Shown: in pieces, positions 11,260 through 19,890 of the stretch
Layout of the letters: every line of letters starts with the position of its first letter
How positions within the stretch are numbered: position 1 is the stretch's first letter
From: Clavibacter michiganensis subsp. insidiosus
GTDB lineage: Bacteria > Actinomycetota > Actinomycetes > Actinomycetales > Microbacteriaceae
Length of the DNA: 64,000 bases
NCBI RefSeq assembly: GCF_002240565.1
Contig: NZ_MZMO01000001.1
Location: forward strand, 868,001-932,000
Direction of reading: 5' to 3'
The notes under the pieces: model-generated
The model's database searches: none
Seen by the model: the letters and a program-made list of their open reading frames with translations, nothing else
Told to the model about the DNA's origin: nothing
Made by a program: the position numbers and the translations under genes

Positions 11260-12624
11260 ATGGGCCACGCCCTATTCCGACGTCGCTTCGCGGCACCCCT
11301 CGCAGCGGTCGGCATCGCCGGCCTCGCGCTCACGGGCTGCACGGGCGACATCGCGGCCAAGGACGCCGCGGACACCGACTGCTCGCCGTACTCGTCGTAC
11401 GGCACGTTCGAGGGGAGCCCCGAGGTCAGCATCGGCGGCACGATCCAGGACGACGAGGCCGACCGGCTCGTCGAGTCGTGGAAGGACTTCGAGTCCTGCA
11501 CGGGCATCACCGTGAACTACCAGGGCACCAAGGAGTTCGAGGCGCAGATCGCGGTCCTCGCCGAAGGGAAGTCCGCCCCCGACATCGGCATCATCCCGCA
11601 GCCGGGCCTCTTCAACGTGCTCGCCTCGAAGGGCTACCTCCAGCCGGCGCCCGCCGCCGTCGAGGAGAACGTCGACAAGGGCTGGTCCACGGACTGGAAG
11701 GGCTACGGCACGGTCGACGGCACCTTCTACGGCGCGCCGCTCATGGCGAGCGTCAAGGGGTACGTCTGGTACTCGCCGGCGGAGTTCAAGGAGAAGGGCT
11801 ACGAGATCCCGAAGTCCACCGCCCAGCTCATGGACCTCACGAAGAAGATCGCGGACGAGGGCGACCACAAGCCGTGGTGCGTCGGCATCGGATCCGGCGA
11901 CGCCACCGGCTGGCCGGGCACCGACTGGATCGAGAGCTTCGTCATCCGGCAGTCGGGCGCCGAGACCTACGACAAGTGGGTGACGCACCAGATCCCGTTC
12001 AACGACCCGGCCATCGTGCAGGCGTTCGACGCGGTCGGCGACATCATCAAGAACCCGGACTACGTCAACGGCGGCCTGGGCGACGTCTCGTCGATCATCT
12101 CCACGGAGTTCGGCGACGCCGGCCTCCCGATCCTCGACGGCGAGTGCTCGCTGCACCACCAGGCCTCGTTCTACGAGGGCTTCTGGAAGAAGGCCGACGG
12201 CACCGACGCGAAGGTCTCGCCCGACGGCGACGTCTACGCGTTCCTGCTGCCGCCCACGAACGAGGGCGACGCGACGACCGTCACCGGCGGCGGCGAGCTC
12301 GTCGGCGCCTTCAAGTCGAGCGACGAGATCACCGCGGTGCTCTCCTACCTCTCGAGCGACACCTGGGCGAACAACCGCGTCAAGCTCGGTGGCGTCATCA
12401 GCGCGAACAAGGGGCTCGACCCCGCGAACGCGTCGAGCGACATCCTGAAGCAGAGCATCGAGATCCTGCAGGACCCGAACGCCACGTTCCGGTTCGACGG
12501 CTCGGACCTCATGCCCGGCGCGGTCGGCACCGACTCCTTCTGGAAGGGGATCGTCGGCTGGCTGAGCGGCGACTCGACCCAGAAGACGGTCGACGCCATC
12601 GAGTCGAGCTGGCCCGCGTCCTGA
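11260..12624 (+). CDS. alpha-glucoside-type ABC importer, substrate-binding lipoprotein
   Basis: A 454-residue extracellular solute-binding protein of the family 1 type. The signal peptide ends in a lipobox (LTGC, Cys near residue 27), so it is lipid-anchored outside the membrane. The mature part has the AglE-like layout (FEGSPEVSIGG, TVTGGGELVGAFKSS). AGGAG precedes the ATG. It is the first gene of a binding-protein/permease/permease set controlled by the divergent LacI regulator. The binding protein and operator types point to an alpha-linked disaccharide; the exact sugar is not determined. Confidence 0.9.
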   Translation: MGHALFRRRFAAPLAAVGIAGLALTGCTGDIAAKDAADTDCSPYSSYGTFEGSPEVSIGGTIQDDEADRLVESWKDFESCTGITVNYQGTKEFEAQIAVLAEGKSAPDIGIIPQPGLFNVLASKGYLQPAPAAVEENVDKGWSTDWKGYGTVDGTFYGAPLMASVKGYVWYSPAEFKEKGYEIPKSTAQLMDLTKKIADEGDHKPWCVGIGSGDATGWPGTDWIESFVIRQSGAETYDKWVTHQIPFNDPAIVQAFDAVGDIIKNPDYVNGGLGDVSSIISTEFGDAGLPILDGECSLHHQASFYEGFWKKADGTDAKVSPDGDVYAFLLPPTNEGDATTVTGGGELVGAFKSSDEITAVLSYLSSDTWANNRVKLGGVISANKGLDPANASSDILKQSIEILQDPNATFRFDGSDLMPGAVGTDSFWKGIVGWLSGDSTQKTVDAIESSWPAS

Positions 12625-12694
12625 TCGACGCAGGCTGATCCACCTCCGGCCCTGATGGGGCCGGCACCCGGGCGGGCATCCGTGCCGCCCCTGC

Positions 12695-12720
12695 GGGGCC
12701 GCCGCGAACGCGGCGGCCCC
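12695..12720 (+). promoter_or_regulatory. intercistronic hairpin after the binding-protein gene
   Basis: GGGGCCGCCGCG and CGCGGCGGCCCC form a perfect 12-bp stem with an AA loop in the 133-base gap before the permease gene. Such stems commonly protect binding-protein mRNA or cause partial termination, so binding protein exceeds permease; the role is inferred. Confidence 0.5.
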
Positions 12721-12757
12721 GCTCCCACATCCCTCCGACCCGAAGGGCGAGACGTCC

Positions 12758-13729
12758 ATGACGACCGCTGATCTGATCGGCAAGATCCTCCAGGTGGTGG
12801 TGGCGCTCGCCGTCTTCGCCGTGGTGATCGGGCTGATCCTCTTCCTCATCGACAAGGCGCCGAAGCGCGGCAAGGACTGGGTGCAGCTGGGCGCCTTCGT
12901 GCTCCCCGCGCTGATCCTGCTCGCCGTCGGCCTCATCTACCCCGCGTTCCGCACGACCCTGCTCGCGTTCCGCGACAACTCGGGGGAGTGGGCCGGGTTC
13001 GACAACTTCGTCTGGATGTTCACCCAGCCGTCCGCGCTCCGCACGCTGCTCAACACGGTCATCTGGGTGGTATTCGTGCCGCTGCTGTCGACGGCCATCG
13101 GCCTCGCCTACGCGGTCTTCATCGACAAGTCGCGCGGCGAGAAGTACTTCAAGGCCCTCGTCTTCATGCCGATGGCGATCTCGTTCGTCGGCGCCGGCAT
13201 CATCTGGCGCTTCGTGTACGACTACAAGTCGGGCGACAACGCGCAGATCGGCGTGCTCAACCAGATCCTCGTCTGGACGGGCCAGGAGCCCGTGCAGTGG
13301 CTGCAGACCTCGCCCATCAACACGGCGCTGCTCATCATCGTGATGATCTGGATCCAGACGGGCTTCGCCATGGTCGTGCTCTCCGCGAGCATCAAGGGCG
13401 TGCCGACCGAGCAGATCGAGGCCGCGCAGCTCGACGGCACCAACGCCTGGGAGCGGTTCCTCAACGTGACGCTCCCCGGGATCCGCGGGTCGCTCGTCGT
13501 GGTGGTCACGACCATCTCGATCGCGACGCTCAAGGTGTTCGACATCGTCCGCACCATGACGGCGGGCAACTTCGACACCAGCGTCATCGCCAACGAGATG
13601 TACACGCAGGCGTTCCGCGCCGGCGAGCAGGGCCGCGGCTCGGCGCTCGCGATCGTGCTGTTCCTCATGGTGCTGCCGATCGTCATCTACAACGTCCGCG
13701 TCATGAGCAAGCAGAGGGAGATCCGATGA
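12758..13729 (+). CDS. sugar ABC transporter permease (MalF/AglF type)
   Basis: A 323-residue inner-membrane permease with about seven spans. It carries the EAA loop that docks to the ATPase (EQIEAAQLDGTNAWERF, then LPGI). The first hydrophobic segment begins close to the ATG, and GAAGGGCGAG lies upstream. Its stop overlaps the next permease start (ATGA), so the two subunits are translated together. Confidence 0.92.
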   Translation: MTTADLIGKILQVVVALAVFAVVIGLILFLIDKAPKRGKDWVQLGAFVLPALILLAVGLIYPAFRTTLLAFRDNSGEWAGFDNFVWMFTQPSALRTLLNTVIWVVFVPLLSTAIGLAYAVFIDKSRGEKYFKALVFMPMAISFVGAGIIWRFVYDYKSGDNAQIGVLNQILVWTGQEPVQWLQTSPINTALLIIVMIWIQTGFAMVVLSASIKGVPTEQIEAAQLDGTNAWERFLNVTLPGIRGSLVVVVTTISIATLKVFDIVRTMTAGNFDTSVIANEMYTQAFRAGEQGRGSALAIVLFLMVLPIVIYNVRVMSKQREIR

Positions 13730-14715
13730 GCGTCGCACCCGCCGACCTGCCCGTCGCGGACCGCGGGACGCGTCGCGGCACCATCGAGCAGGCGGCCACC
13801 GTCGGGGCGAAGAGCCGCCGCGTCAAGAACCGGCTCACGTCGCGTCGCGCCACGGTCGCCGCGCTGATCATCGCGGTCCTCTGGACGCTGCCGACCTTCG
13901 GCCTGTTCGTCTCGTCGTTCCGCCCGGCCGGCCTCATCCAGACCACGGGCTGGTGGACGATCTTCCAGAACCCGGGCTTCACGCTCGACAACTACAAGGA
14001 CGTGCTGCTCTCCACGTCGCAGTCGTCGCCGCAGCTGGGCTCGTACTTCGTGAACTCGCTCGCCATCGCGATCCCGGCGACGCTGTTCCCGCTCGTCATC
14101 GCGTCGATGGCGGCGTACGCGTTCGCGTGGATCAAGTTCAAGGGCTCGAACTTCCTGTTCGTGCTGATCTTCGCGCTGCAGATCGTGCCGCTGCAGATGG
14201 CGCTCATCCCGCTGCTGCAAATGTTCACGCGCACGCTCCGCCCGCTGCAGGAGGCCGTGCACGCGGTGGTCCCGCTCATCCCGGAGCAGGGCTACCTGCC
14301 GGTGTGGGTGGCGCACACGATCTTCGCGCTGCCGCTCGCGATCTTCCTGCTGCACAACTTCATCTCGGAGATCCCGGGCGAGGTCATCGAGGCGGCCCGG
14401 GTCGACGGCGCGAGCCACGGCCAGGTGTTCTTCCGCATCGTGCTGCCGCTCGCGCTCCCGGCGATCGCGTCGTTCGCGATCTTCCAGTTCCTCTGGGTCT
14501 GGAACGACCTGCTGGTGGCGCTGATCTTCTCGGGCGGCACACCGGACGTGGCACCTCTCACGCAGCGGCTCGCGGAGCTCACGGGCACGCGCGGGCAGGA
14601 CTGGCAGCGGCTCACCGCCGCGGCGTTCGTCTCCCTGATCGTCCCGCTCATCGTGTTCTTCAGCCTCCAGCGGTACTTCGTGCGGGGCCTCCTGGCGGGG
14701 TCCACGAAGGGCTGA
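13726..14715 (+). CDS. sugar ABC transporter permease (MalG/AglG type)
   Basis: A 329-residue permease with six predicted spans after a 45-residue charged N-terminus. The EAA loop is EVIEAARVDGASHGQVFF followed by LPLALPAI. The ATG at 13726 overlaps the upstream TGA, with GAGGGAG as ribosome-binding site. No ATPase gene follows; importers of this family in actinobacteria typically borrow a shared MsiK-type ATPase encoded elsewhere. Confidence 0.92.
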   Translation: MSVAPADLPVADRGTRRGTIEQAATVGAKSRRVKNRLTSRRATVAALIIAVLWTLPTFGLFVSSFRPAGLIQTTGWWTIFQNPGFTLDNYKDVLLSTSQSSPQLGSYFVNSLAIAIPATLFPLVIASMAAYAFAWIKFKGSNFLFVLIFALQIVPLQMALIPLLQMFTRTLRPLQEAVHAVVPLIPEQGYLPVWVAHTIFALPLAIFLLHNFISEIPGEVIEAARVDGASHGQVFFRIVLPLALPAIASFAIFQFLWVWNDLLVALIFSGGTPDVAPLTQRLAELTGTRGQDWQRLTAAAFVSLIVPLIVFFSLQRYFVRGLLAGSTKG

Positions 14716-14732
14716 TCCGCGCTCGCCCGGCC

Positions 14733-14768
14733 CGGCCCGGTCGTCCGCTCGCGCGGGCGGCCGGGCCG
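14733..14768 (+). terminator. terminator of the sugar importer operon
   Basis: CGGCCCGGTCGTCCG and CGGGCGGCCGGGCCG form a 15-bp stem with two mismatches around CTCGCG, right after the last permease gene. Confidence 0.65.
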
Positions 14769-14828
14769 TCGCCCTGTCCGGCGCCGCCGTGGTCGGGGGA
14801 GATCCCCCACGGGCGTAAAATCGCCGGA

Positions 14829-16718
14829 ATGACGAGGATGGGCGACATCGCCGCGGGCGGCGGGATGCGCGGAGGCGGCGGACGCCGCGGGCGGGTGAGC
14901 GCGGCCGACGCCGAGGCCCAGCGCCGGGCCAACGCCGAGGCGCCGCGCGTCGAGAACCTGCTGGGCCGGATCGCGGAGCTGTTCCGCCCGCACCGCCGTG
15001 CGCTGGTCCTCACGATCGCGCTCGTGCTGGTCGGCGCGGGCCTCACGGTCGTGCCGCCGCTGCTCACGCAGCAGGCCTTCGACCGCGGGCTCTTCCCGCC
15101 GACGGGCGGCCCCGACATCCCGGTCCTCGTCGAGCTCGTCGCGATCATGATCGCCATCTGGATCGCGGGCGCGGGCCTCGGCGTCTGGCAGACGTACCTC
15201 ACCGCGACGGTCGGCAACCGGGTCATGGGATCCATGCGGGTCGACCTGTTCCGCCACCTGCAGAGCATGGAGCTCGGCTTCTTCACGCGCACGAAGACGG
15301 GCGTCATCCAGTCCCGCCTGCAGAACGACGTGGGCGGCGTGGCGGCCGTCCTCACCAACACGGTCTCGAGCGTGCTCGGCAACACCGTGACCGTCATCGC
15401 GGCGCTCGTGGCGATGCTCGTGCTCAACTGGCAGCTCACGCTCGTGGCCGTGGTGCTCATGCCCGTGCTCGTGATCGCGCAGCGGCGCGTCGGCCAGGTG
15501 CGGGCGCGGATCGCGTCGAAGACGCAGGAGTCGCTGTCCGACATGACGGCGATCACGCAGGAGACGCTCTCGGTCTCGGGCATCCTGCTCTCGAAGAGCT
15601 TCAACCGGCAGGCCGCGGAGACCGCGCGCTACGAGGCCGAGAACCGAACGCAGATCCGGCTGCAGGTGAGCCAGCAGATGAGCGGGCAGTGGTTCTTCGC
15701 GCTCGTGCAGATCTTCCTGTCGATCATCCCGGCCATCGTCTACGTGGTCGCGGGCTTCCTCATCACGGGCGGCGTCAGCGTCACGGCGGGCACCATCGTC
15801 GCGTTCACGACCGTGCAGGCGCGCCTCATGTGGCCGCTCATCGGCCTGATGCGCGTGGCGCTCGACCTCCAGACCTCGGGCGCGCTGTTCGCCCGCATCT
15901 TCGAGTACCTCGACCTCGAGCCCGCGATCCGCGACCGGCACGACGCGCGCAGGGTGGCCGAGGGCCCGGCGCTCGGCCGCGTCGCCTTCGACGACGTGCG
16001 CTTCTCCTATCCGGACACGCGGCCCGGCGAGCGACCGACGCTCGACGGCATGTCGTTCGCGATCGAGCCCGGCCAGTTCGCCGCGTTCGTCGGCCCGTCG
16101 GGCGCGGGCAAGACGACGGTGTCGTACCTCATCCCGCGCTTCCACGACGTGACCGGCGGCCGCGTGCTCTTCTCCGGCGAGGACGTGCGCGACCTCGAGC
16201 AGGAGTCGCTGCTGGAGAACATCGGCATCGTCAGCCAGGAGACGTACCTCTTCCACGCGACCATCGGCGAGAACCTCCGCTACGCGCGTCCCGACGCCAC
16301 GCAGGAGCAGATCGAGCAGGCGGCGCGGGCGGCGAACATCCACCCGACCATCGAGTCGTTCCCCGACGGGTACGACACGCTCGTGGGGGAGCGCGGCTAC
16401 CGGCTGTCCGGCGGTGAGAAGCAGCGCATCGCCATCGCGCGCGTGCTGCTGAAGGACCCGGCCGTGCTGATCCTCGACGAGGCCACGAGCGCCCTCGACG
16501 CGATCTCGGAGCGCGTCGTGCAGCAGGCGCTCGACACCGCGTCGCGCGGCCGCACCACCATCGCGATCGCGCACCGGCTCTCGACCGTGGTCGACGCCGA
16601 CGTGATATTCGTCGTCGTCGCCGGTCGCATCGTCGAGCAGGGCACGCACGCCGAGCTGCTGGCCCGCCGGGGCGAGTACGCGCGGCTCTACAGCGACCAG
16701 CGCACCGAGGCCGCCTGA
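14829..16718 (+). CDS. ABC transporter, fused permease and ATPase (exporter type)
   Basis: A 629-residue half-transporter: six membrane spans (within about residues 55-330), then a nucleotide-binding domain with Walker A GPSGAGKT, signature LSGGEKQR, Walker B VLILDEATSALD and the switch His in IAHRLST. It is of the MsbA/multidrug-exporter type and should act as a homo- or heterodimer at the cytoplasmic membrane. A TAAAAT hexamer (14816-14821) sits seven bases before the ATG without a ribosome-binding site, suggesting a leaderless mRNA; the ATG at 14838 is an alternative. The Gly/Arg-rich first 35 residues are unusual. The substrate is unknown. Confidence 0.92.
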   Translation: MTRMGDIAAGGGMRGGGGRRGRVSAADAEAQRRANAEAPRVENLLGRIAELFRPHRRALVLTIALVLVGAGLTVVPPLLTQQAFDRGLFPPTGGPDIPVLVELVAIMIAIWIAGAGLGVWQTYLTATVGNRVMGSMRVDLFRHLQSMELGFFTRTKTGVIQSRLQNDVGGVAAVLTNTVSSVLGNTVTVIAALVAMLVLNWQLTLVAVVLMPVLVIAQRRVGQVRARIASKTQESLSDMTAITQETLSVSGILLSKSFNRQAAETARYEAENRTQIRLQVSQQMSGQWFFALVQIFLSIIPAIVYVVAGFLITGGVSVTAGTIVAFTTVQARLMWPLIGLMRVALDLQTSGALFARIFEYLDLEPAIRDRHDARRVAEGPALGRVAFDDVRFSYPDTRPGERPTLDGMSFAIEPGQFAAFVGPSGAGKTTVSYLIPRFHDVTGGRVLFSGEDVRDLEQESLLENIGIVSQETYLFHATIGENLRYARPDATQEQIEQAARAANIHPTIESFPDGYDTLVGERGYRLSGGEKQRIAIARVLLKDPAVLILDEATSALDAISERVVQQALDTASRGRTTIAIAHRLSTVVDADVIFVVVAGRIVEQGTHAELLARRGEYARLYSDQRTEAA

Positions 16719-16750
16719 CCCGCGGATCCGACCGGCGCCCGGACGACGCA

Positions 16751-16781
16751 CTGCCCGCCCGCGAGGCGGACGGGCGGTGCA
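16751..16781. terminator. bidirectional terminator
   Basis: CTGC-CCGCCCG and CGGGCGG-TGCAG form a hairpin between the convergent exporter and DUF305 genes. Confidence 0.55.
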
Positions 16782-16791
16782 GCGGGACGGC

Positions 16792-17559
16792 TCAGGACCG
16801 GGCGTCGAGGAGCTGCTGCATGTAGAGGATCTCCTTGTCCTGGATCATCACCATGCCGTTGGCGAGGTCCGTGATGAGGGGATTCCGCGACCGGTCGAGG
16901 AGCGCCTGTGCCATCTCGACGCCGCCGCGGTGGTGGGCGATCATCAGCGTGAGGAACTTCCGCTCCGCTGCCACGCCCGTGAGCCCCTGCAGCTCGTCGA
17001 GGTCGGCCTGCGAGGCGAGGCCCGGCATCGTCGCGCCGGGGGTCATGTCCATCGACGAGTGGTCGGTCTTCCCGTCCAGCGTCGGCAGCGTCATCCAGGT
17101 CATGCGCGGCTGCGACGGCGCCTGGTCGAGGCCCCACGACGTGAGGAACGCGTACATCTGGCCCGCCTGCTGGGCCTGCGCCTGCGCGATGTCCTGCGCG
17201 ATGAGCTTGACCTCGGGGTCGTCCGTGCGGTCGATGATCATGAGCGACATCTGCACGGCCTGCTCGTGGTGCACCTGCATGTCGCGGGAGAAGCCGGCCT
17301 CCGCGCTGTTCGTGCTGGGCGTGAGCGCCGACACGGGAGCGGTGACGCGGCCGACGAGCAGCCCGGCGACCACGAGGGCCACCGCCACGATGCCCGCGGC
17401 GAGGCCGATGCGGATCCGGCGCCCCCGGGCGCGCGACTCCTCGCCGTGCGCGACGAGGCCCTCGAGCTCCTCCTCGCGGATGTCGTCGTCCGGGACGTGG
17501 TCCACGACGACGTCGCCCTCGTCGGGGCGGTCGGATCCGTCGGTGCCGCGGTCGGTCAC
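16792..17559 (-). CDS. DUF305 family membrane-anchored protein
   Basis: A 255-residue protein with an acidic cytoplasmic N-terminus, one membrane span (GLAAGIVAVALVVAGLLVG) and an extracytoplasmic DUF305 domain. The His-rich motifs FSRDMQVHHEQAVQMS and MIAHHRGGVEMAQ occur twice in four-helix-bundle fashion, with Met-rich loops. The histidines suggest metal (possibly copper) binding, and DUF305 proteins often occur near copper genes; no copper gene is visible here. The GTG at 17559 begins two bases after the stop of the upstream DUF3105 gene, so the two form an operon and may act together. Confidence 0.88.
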   Translation of the reverse strand: MTDRGTDGSDRPDEGDVVVDHVPDDDIREEELEGLVAHGEESRARGRRIRIGLAAGIVAVALVVAGLLVGRVTAPVSALTPSTNSAEAGFSRDMQVHHEQAVQMSLMIIDRTDDPEVKLIAQDIAQAQAQQAGQMYAFLTSWGLDQAPSQPRMTWMTLPTLDGKTDHSSMDMTPGATMPGLASQADLDELQGLTGVAAERKFLTLMIAHHRGGVEMAQALLDRSRNPLITDLANGMVMIQDKEILYMQQLLDARS

Positions 17560-17561
17560 GG

Positions 17562-18305
17562 TCAGCCGACCCGGCCCTCGCCCTCGAGGGCGCCGGTGCA
17601 CGCGGCGCCGGCCTCGGGGGCGTTCGGGCTCTTCCAGTACTTGGCCATGAAGTCCTTGATGCGCTGGTCGTCGACCGAGTCGACCTTGACCTGCGCGCCC
17701 CACGCGGACAGCGCGATGGGGGTGTCGAGGCCCTCGTACGGCGACATCGTGACGTAGCCGCCGAACGACTCCGCGTACTTCTGCAGGTTCGACAGGTCGT
17801 CGCCCGTGATCTTCGCGGCGTCGTACGTGATCCACACGGCCCCGTGCTCGAGGTCGTGCACCGCGTTCTCGTTGGGCTGCGGCTGGTCGTAGACGCCGCA
17901 GTTCAGCCACATGGGGTTGTGCTCGCCGCCGACGGGCGGGCTCATGCCGTCGTACAGACCGGCGTAGTCGACCGGGGTCTGGACGTGCGTGCTGGGCAGC
18001 GAGTCCCAGGTGCGGAGGCCCTCGATCGAGATGTCGGCCGGATCCTGCTTCGGCGTGCCGCTCGAGACGACCACGCCGATCACGACGGCGACGACCGCGA
18101 CGGCGGCCACGGATCCCGTGATGATGCCGATGAGGCGGTTGCGGCGCGCGCGGTCCTGCTGCTTCTTGAGCGCCGCTACCTTCTCGGCGCGGCGGGCCTC
18201 GCGCTGCTGCTTGACCGTGAGGTCCTTCTGGGCCTGCTTGGCGGTCGGCGGGACGGGCCGTCCGCTCTCGTCGCCGGAGGGCGTGGTGTCGTCGCGTCGC
18301 GCCAC
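17562..18305 (-). CDS. DUF3105 family membrane-anchored protein
   Basis: A 247-residue protein: a Lys/Arg/Glu-rich cytoplasmic coil (around KQQREARRAEKVAALKKQ), one membrane span (IITGSVAAVAVVAVVIGVVV), and the extracytoplasmic DUF3105 domain with the typical YDGMSPPVGGEHNPMW and HDLEHGAVW motifs, whose histidines could bind metal. The GTG at 18305 is chosen because AAGGA lies just upstream; an ATG-like extension further up would add about 55 residues lacking similarity. It is the first gene of the pair with DUF305. Confidence 0.88.
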   Translation of the reverse strand: MARRDDTTPSGDESGRPVPPTAKQAQKDLTVKQQREARRAEKVAALKKQQDRARRNRLIGIITGSVAAVAVVAVVIGVVVSSGTPKQDPADISIEGLRTWDSLPSTHVQTPVDYAGLYDGMSPPVGGEHNPMWLNCGVYDQPQPNENAVHDLEHGAVWITYDAAKITGDDLSNLQKYAESFGGYVTMSPYEGLDTPIALSAWGAQVKVDSVDDQRIKDFMAKYWKSPNAPEAGAACTGALEGEGRVG

Positions 18306-18415
18306 GGAGGGTCCTTCTCTGCTGGGGGAATGTGCATCCAGGGTACCGGCCCGTCCTGGGCGGACCCTGCTCGCGGCCGCGCCCGATGCCCCGTAACACG
18401 GCGGAGGCACGCGCC

Positions 18416-18421
18416 TACACT
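18416..18421 (+). promoter_or_regulatory. -10 element of the cystathionine beta-synthase gene
   Basis: TACACT lies about 55 bases before the GTG start. No clear -35 is seen. It lies in the 170-base divergent region shared with the DUF3105 gene. Confidence 0.35.
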
Positions 18422-18475
18422 GGACGGGCGGGGCCCACCGGACCGCACACCTCATAGCCGGGAGCGCCACCTCAC

Positions 18476-19840
18476 GTGAAGTACGCCGACACGATCCTCG
18501 ACCTGATCGGGAACACCCCGCTCGTGAAGCTGAACAAGGTGGTCGAGGGGATCTCGGCGACCGTCCTCGTGAAGGTCGAGTACCTGAACCCCGGCGGCAG
18601 CGCCAAGGACCGCATCGCGACGCGCATCATCGACGCCGCCGAGCGCGATGGGAAGCTGAAGCCGGGCGGCACCATCGTCGAGCCCACCTCCGGCAACACC
18701 GGCGTCGGCCTCGCCCTCGTCGCGCAGCAGCGCGGCTACCGCTGCGTCTTCGTCCTCCCGGACAAGGTCGGCGAGGACAAGCGCAACGTGCTGACGGCCT
18801 ACGGCGCCGAGATCGTGGTCACGCCCACCTCGGTCGCGCCCGACCACCCCGACTCCTACTACTCGGTGAGCGACCGGCTCGCGCGCGAGATCCCCGGCGC
18901 CTTCAAGCCCGACCAGTACTCCAACCCCAACGGGCCGCTCAGCCACTACGAGACCACGGGTCCCGAGATCTGGCGCGACACCGAGGGGGAGATCACCCAC
19001 TTCGTCGCGGGCGTCGGCACCGGCGGCACCATCAGCGGCGTCGGCCGCTACCTCAAGGAGGTGTCGGAGGGGCGCGTGCGCATCGTCGGCGCCGACCCCG
19101 AGGGCTCGGTCTACTCCGGCGGCACCGGCCGCCCGTACCTCGTCGAGGGCGTGGGCGAGGACTTCTGGCCGGCGGCCTACGACCCCGACGTGGTCGACGA
19201 GGTCATCGCCTCGAGCGACCAGGAGTCGTTCGACATGACCCTCCGGCTCGCCCGCGAGGAGGGTCTGCTGGTGGGAGGATCCAGCGGCATGGCCGTCGTC
19301 TCCGCGCTCAAGGCCGCGAAGCACCTGGGCCCCGACGACGTGATGGTGATCCTGCTGCCCGACGGCGGCCGCGGCTACCTCGGCAAGATCTTCAACGAGA
19401 AGTGGATGCAGTCCTACGGCTTCGCGCGCGTCAACGGCCAGCGCACGGTCGCCGACGTGATGAGCGCCAAGACGGGCAGCCTGCCCGACCTCGTGCACGC
19501 GCACCCGAACGACACCATCCGCGACGCGATCCGCATCATGACCGAGTACGACGTCTCGCAGCTGCCCGTCCTCTCGGCCGAGCCGCCCGTGGTCATGGGC
19601 GAGGTCGCGGGCGCCGTCGACGAGCGCAGCCTGCTCGAGCTCGTCTTCAGCGGCCGCGCGCAGCTGTCCGACCAGGTCGGCCCCTTCGCGGGCGCGGCGT
19701 TCGGCCTCATCGGCGTGAACGAGACCGTGCCCGACGCGTGGAGCGCGCTCGGATCCGCCGACGCCCTCATGGTGAGCGACGGCGGCAAGCCCGTCGGCGT
19801 GCTCACGCGCCACGACCTCCTCACCTACCTCACCGACTGA
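18476..19840 (+). CDS. cystathionine beta-synthase
   Basis: A 454-residue PLP enzyme condensing serine and homocysteine to cystathionine (transsulfuration). The N-terminal fold-type II domain shows the PLP lysine in GGSAKDRIA (about residue 44), the substrate loop PTSGNTG and the phosphate-binding GVGTGGT. The C-terminal third carries two CBS domains (from TVADVMSAKTG), the usual regulatory module. A GTG start follows GGGAG. It is 50 bases upstream of a cystathionine gamma-synthase/lyase, so the pair links homocysteine and cysteine metabolism. Confidence 0.93.
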   Translation: MKYADTILDLIGNTPLVKLNKVVEGISATVLVKVEYLNPGGSAKDRIATRIIDAAERDGKLKPGGTIVEPTSGNTGVGLALVAQQRGYRCVFVLPDKVGEDKRNVLTAYGAEIVVTPTSVAPDHPDSYYSVSDRLAREIPGAFKPDQYSNPNGPLSHYETTGPEIWRDTEGEITHFVAGVGTGGTISGVGRYLKEVSEGRVRIVGADPEGSVYSGGTGRPYLVEGVGEDFWPAAYDPDVVDEVIASSDQESFDMTLRLAREEGLLVGGSSGMAVVSALKAAKHLGPDDVMVILLPDGGRGYLGKIFNEKWMQSYGFARVNGQRTVADVMSAKTGSLPDLVHAHPNDTIRDAIRIMTEYDVSQLPVLSAEPPVVMGEVAGAVDERSLLELVFSGRAQLSDQVGPFAGAAFGLIGVNETVPDAWSALGSADALMVSDGGKPVGVLTRHDLLTYLTD

Positions 19841-19890
19841 TCCGCCCGCCCTCCGGCCCGCGCATCCCCCGACCACAGAGACGAGCCCCC

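Noticed and set aside
16777-17757. Open frame antisense to the DUF305/DUF3105 genes
   Set aside because: The opposite strand encodes proteins with clear domains, membrane spans and coupled starts; this frame has none.
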